A stretch of 5,883 bases of DNA from DATKDU01 sp035649415 (lineage in GTDB: Bacteria; Planctomycetota; Planctomycetia; Pirellulales; Pirellulaceae): positions 1 to 5,883 of the forward strand of contig DASRJP010000173.1 of the NCBI GenBank assembly GCA_035649415.1, read 5' to 3'. How positions within the stretch are numbered: the first letter of the stretch is position 1; each line of letters opens with the position of its first letter. The notes beneath the pieces were generated by a model. The model did no database searches and was not told where the DNA came from. It saw only the letters and a list, made by a program, of their open reading frames with translations. This document shows, one piece after another, positions 3,927-5,883 of this stretch. A program made the position numbers and the translations under genes.

Positions 3927-4670
3927 ATGCAATCCGACGATGCCCCGAATCGCGGGCAAGTCCAGACCCTGACGGCCTACGTGCTGGACCTGGAGCTGGA
4001 GGTGGATCGCCTGCGCCGCCGCGATCAATTCCTCGAGCAGGAAGCGTGGGATCACGTTCGCCAGATTCTGCGGTTATGCCGCAGTGCCGCCCCGGAGGAC
4101 GCAGCCGACCGGTTGGCGGCCGTCGCCGAGACGTGTGGTCCTTTCAGCGAATTGCTGCATGACCTGAACGATTCCCCGCTGCCGGCATGCGACCAGGTCG
4201 TTGACATCGCCGTGCGGCCGTTGGCCGAACAGGCCTTTCGTTGGCAACAGCGCTTGAGCGGCGCCAATCGCGCCGCCCTCCGGCTCGATCTTGAACCCGA
4301 GCACGTGAAGTGGTTCCCGGCTCGACTCCGCCACATCATTGATAACCTGTTTTCCAATGCGCTGCGATTTCGAGATCCCGGCAAGGGCGAAATTCGCGTG
4401 GGTTTAATGCTGCGCGCCAAGCGGGATTCCTACGAACTCCAAGTGACCGACAATGGATTGGGAATGTCGAGCGACCAGGCCCAACACGCATTGGAGCTGT
4501 CGCATCGCGCCGCACCGGATCGTGCCGCAGGCCTGGGTGTGGGCCTGGCCGTTGTCAAGCTCCTGGTGGAGCAATGCTGCGGGTCGATCTCCCTGACCAG
4601 CGGCGAGGGGCAAGGAACGTGTGCGGCCATTTCCCTGCCGAAATATGACGTGGATGACCACGTTGGTTGA
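3927..4670 (+). CDS. Small histidine-kinase-type ATPase (HATPase_c)
   Basis: The 247-residue product has a predicted coiled coil (about residues 14-40, LTAYVLDLELEVDRLRRR) and a helical part ending in ELLHDLND, like the second dimerisation helix of histidine kinases. A complete GHKL ATPase domain follows: N-box HIIDNLFSNALRF with Asn140 and Asn144, G1-box VTDNGLGM (175-180), and G2-box AGLGVGLAVVK (about 201-211). No sensor domain or transmembrane segment is present, so it is cytoplasmic. A canonical H-box is missing; the nearest candidate is His43 in AWDHVRQIL. The ATG at 3927 is chosen for its GGAAG site 8 bases upstream. A GTG at 3909, overlapping the FKBP stop as GTGA, would add six residues and allow translational coupling. 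It may pair with the response regulator at 2590. It could instead act as a phosphotransfer or anti-sigma-like ATPase. Confidence 0.82.
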   Translation: MQSDDAPNRGQVQTLTAYVLDLELEVDRLRRRDQFLEQEAWDHVRQILRLCRSAAPEDAADRLAAVAETCGPFSELLHDLNDSPLPACDQVVDIAVRPLAEQAFRWQQRLSGANRAALRLDLEPEHVKWFPARLRHIIDNLFSNALRFRDPGKGEIRVGLMLRAKRDSYELQVTDNGLGMSSDQAQHALELSHRAAPDRAAGLGVGLAVVKLLVEQCCGSISLTSGEGQGTCAAISLPKYDVDDHVG

Positions 4671-4684
4671 CGGTTTTTACCCCG

Positions 4685-4758
4685 CCGGCGAAGCGGCCGT
4701 TGCCGGTGCAGTGGACGAACCACATTGCCGGCTGCGGCGTAGCAAACCCCGTGAGGGG
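4685..4758 (+). repeat. Two hairpins after the kinase-like gene
   Basis: The first stem pairs CCGGCGA (4685-4691) with TTGCCGG (4700-4706), including one G-T pair, with an 8-base loop. The second pairs CCCC (4747-4750) with GGGG (4755-4758) around a GTGA loop of GNRA type and begins after CGTAGC at 4738-4743, the same hexamer that opens the 725-775 palindrome. TTGCCGG recurs at 4725-4731 and 4808-4814. None has a T-run, so these are not clear intrinsic terminators. They could stabilise the 3' end of the upstream transcript, or be the remains of a dispersed repeat. Confidence 0.35.
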
Positions 4759-4818
4759 CTCCGACTTGCGAAGGCGAATCACCCTGATGCGGGGCCACGA
4801 GCGGCGTTTGCCGGCCTG

Positions 4819-4846
4819 TTGAGCTGGCGACGGAAATCTTTATACT
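4819..4846 (+). promoter_or_regulatory. Sigma70-like promoter of the ABC transporter genes
   Basis: TTGAGC at 4819-4824 (4 of 6 to TTGACA), a 16-base spacer, and TATACT at 4841-4846 (5 of 6 to TATAAT) make a good promoter. It lies in the 235-base gap after the kinase-like gene. Transcription would start near 4853, leaving a leader of about 50 bases before the ATG at 4906. It separates the transporter genes from the csrA run as their own transcription unit. Confidence 0.6.
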
Positions 4847-4905
4847 CTTTGCAGTTACGTGGACAGCGGGCAGTCTGGTAAAGAAGCTAACATAAATCAC
4901 CAGCG

Positions 4906-5697
4906 ATGACTGACAAGCACGACAGGCATGGTCTTGCGGGCGGGCAGGCCCCGGTGAAGGAGAACGGGCAGCCGATGATCGAGGCGATCGGGCTGTCAAA
5001 GTTCTACGGCATCTTCGCGGCCGCGCAGGACGTTTCATTCACCGTCCGCAAAGGGGAATTGGTCGCCTTTTTGGGACCGAACGGCGCCGGCAAGAGCACG
5101 ACGATGAAGATGCTCACCGGCTACCTCGCACCGTCGCAAGGGACGGCCCGAATCGCCGGCCACGACATGTCCACCGATCGGCTGGCGGGGTCGGCCCGGC
5201 TGGGGTACCTGCCGGAGAACGGCCCGCTTTATCCCGACGAAACGCCCCATTCGCTGCTGGAGTTTTTTGCCGACGCCCGCGGCATGAGCCACGCCAAAAA
5301 GCGCGAGCGGATCGGCACGGTGATCGACCTGTGCGCCTTGGGCAGCGTGATCTACAAGCCGATCAGCAAGCTTTCCAAGGGCTTCCGGCAGCGCGTCGGC
5401 ATGGCACATGCCCTGCTGCACGAGCCCGACGTGCTGATCATGGACGAGCCGACGGCGGGCCTGGACCCCAACCAGATCGTAGAAGTCCGCAAGACGCTGC
5501 TGCGGATCGCCCAGGAACGGACGATCCTGCTCTCGACGCACATCCTTCAGGAAGTCGAGGCGATGGCCCGCCGGGTCATCATGATCCACGACGGCCGGCT
5601 GGTGTTCGACGGCTCGACCGGAGACCTGACCCACAAGTACGGCAGCCTCGACAAGGCGTTTCACTCGTTGACGGCGGCCACAGCCGCAGTCCACTAG
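4906..5697 (+). CDS. ABC-2 type transporter ATP-binding protein, GldA/NatA-like
   Basis: The 263-residue product is a complete ABC ATPase: Walker A GPNGAGKST (57-65), YLPENGPLYPDETP after strand 3 (101-114) as in GldA-type proteins, signature LSKGFRQR (156-163, a variant of LSGGQ), Walker B VLIMDEP (176-182) followed by TAGLDPNQI, and the H-loop His212 in LLSTHIL. It would hydrolyse ATP at the inner face of the membrane to power a partner permease; export or gliding-type functions are typical of relatives, and the substrate is unknown. ATG 4906 gives a 23-residue hydrophilic extension; ATG 4975 (MIEAIGLSKFYG) matches the usual family start and is a serious alternative. Neither has an ideal ribosome-binding site (GGAG lies 12 bases before 4975). 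The membrane-protein gene follows 49 bases later. Confidence 0.92.
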   Translation: MTDKHDRHGLAGGQAPVKENGQPMIEAIGLSKFYGIFAAAQDVSFTVRKGELVAFLGPNGAGKSTTMKMLTGYLAPSQGTARIAGHDMSTDRLAGSARLGYLPENGPLYPDETPHSLLEFFADARGMSHAKKRERIGTVIDLCALGSVIYKPISKLSKGFRQRVGMAHALLHEPDVLIMDEPTAGLDPNQIVEVRKTLLRIAQERTILLSTHILQEVEAMARRVIMIHDGRLVFDGSTGDLTHKYGSLDKAFHSLTAATAAVH

Positions 5698-5746
5698 GCG
5701 GCGCTCTGCCGTTTTTTCGACTCTCCCGTTTTTGCCAATACACGCC

Positions 5747-5883
5747 ATGTCCGCGATCCTGTTTGAGCTCTTGAAACTGCTGGTGATCGACCTGCTCTTC
5801 GTGGCGATCCTGCTGGTGCTGATCGCGCCGCTGATGCAGTGGAAGAAGGCCGCCTGGGCAGTGCTGAAGCGGAACTTCGTGGG
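5747..5883 (+). CDS. ABC transporter membrane subunit, N-terminal part (cut by window edge)
   Basis: The frame opens at ATG 5747 and stays open to the window end, giving 45 residues: MSAILFELLKLLVIDLLFVA, then ILLVLIAPLMQWKKAAWAVL and KRNFV. Residues about 5-30 are a strongly hydrophobic membrane segment, followed by a basic stretch expected on the cytoplasmic side. The ALKRNF-like segment (AVLKRNFVG) resembles the start of ABC-2 permeases that accompany GldA-like ATPases. Position right after the ATPase gene supports the assignment as its partner. No clear ribosome-binding site is visible. The rest of the gene lies outside the window, so the family cannot be confirmed here. Confidence 0.65.
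   Translation, partial: MSAILFELLKLLVIDLLFVAILLVLIAPLMQWKKAAWAVLKRNFV

Noticed and set aside
4621..4881. Plus-strand frame of 86 codons between the kinase-like gene and the transporter
   Set aside because: Overlaps the kinase-like gene end and spans the promoter and hairpins; no recognisable motif.
5035..5748. Minus-strand frame of 237 codons over the ABC ATPase
   Set aside because: Antisense shadow of a strongly conserved ATPase; no motif of its own.
1..5883. CRISPR array, tRNA, rRNA, transposase or attachment site
   Set aside because: No regularly spaced repeats, no cloverleaf or rRNA-like sequence and no transposase-like product seen on reading.

Overview
The window is a high-GC bacterial chromosome segment with every supportable gene on the plus strand. 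It looks like a planctomycete, probably of the Pirellulales type. That is an inference from remembered family resemblance, not a search: a CsrA with an enlarged first loop, a GldA-like ABC ATPase followed by a membrane protein, a stand-alone KOW protein, a TIM-barrel sugar epimerase, and several genes without a clear Shine-Dalgarno sequence.

Layout. Bases 1-290 hold no gene I can support and look less GC-rich than the rest. Bases 291-1851 hold two closely spaced metabolic genes: an acyl-carrier-protein phosphodiesterase-like protein (AcpH family) and a ketose 3-epimerase-like TIM-barrel enzyme with all four metal ligands. The first gene carries a 51-base nested palindrome resembling a REPIN, embedded in frame.

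Bases 1881-2064 form a compact regulatory unit: a sigma70-like promoter, a short structured transcript of about 150 nt, and a strong intrinsic terminator. It could encode a small RNA, or be an attenuated leader for the genes that follow, since I see no other promoter before them.

Bases 2098-4670 hold a tight same-strand run: a 7-codon upstream ORF, a 65-residue unknown protein, csrA, a single-domain response regulator with a proline-rich N-terminus, a 74-residue KOW/NusG-C-terminal-like protein, a SlyD-like FKBP prolyl isomerase, and a small histidine-kinase-type ATPase. This run combines RNA-level control (CsrA, KOW), phosphorelay parts (REC, HATPase) and a folding factor. The receiver lacks the usual switch Thr/Ser and the kinase has no convincing H-box, so a non-canonical signalling module is possible. 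It is the most interesting part of the window.

Bases 4819-4846 are a second good sigma70-like promoter. It drives an ABC-2 type transporter: a GldA/NatA-like ATPase (4906-5697) and the first 45 residues of a membrane subunit that runs off the right edge.

No tRNA, rRNA, CRISPR array, transposase or attachment site was seen.
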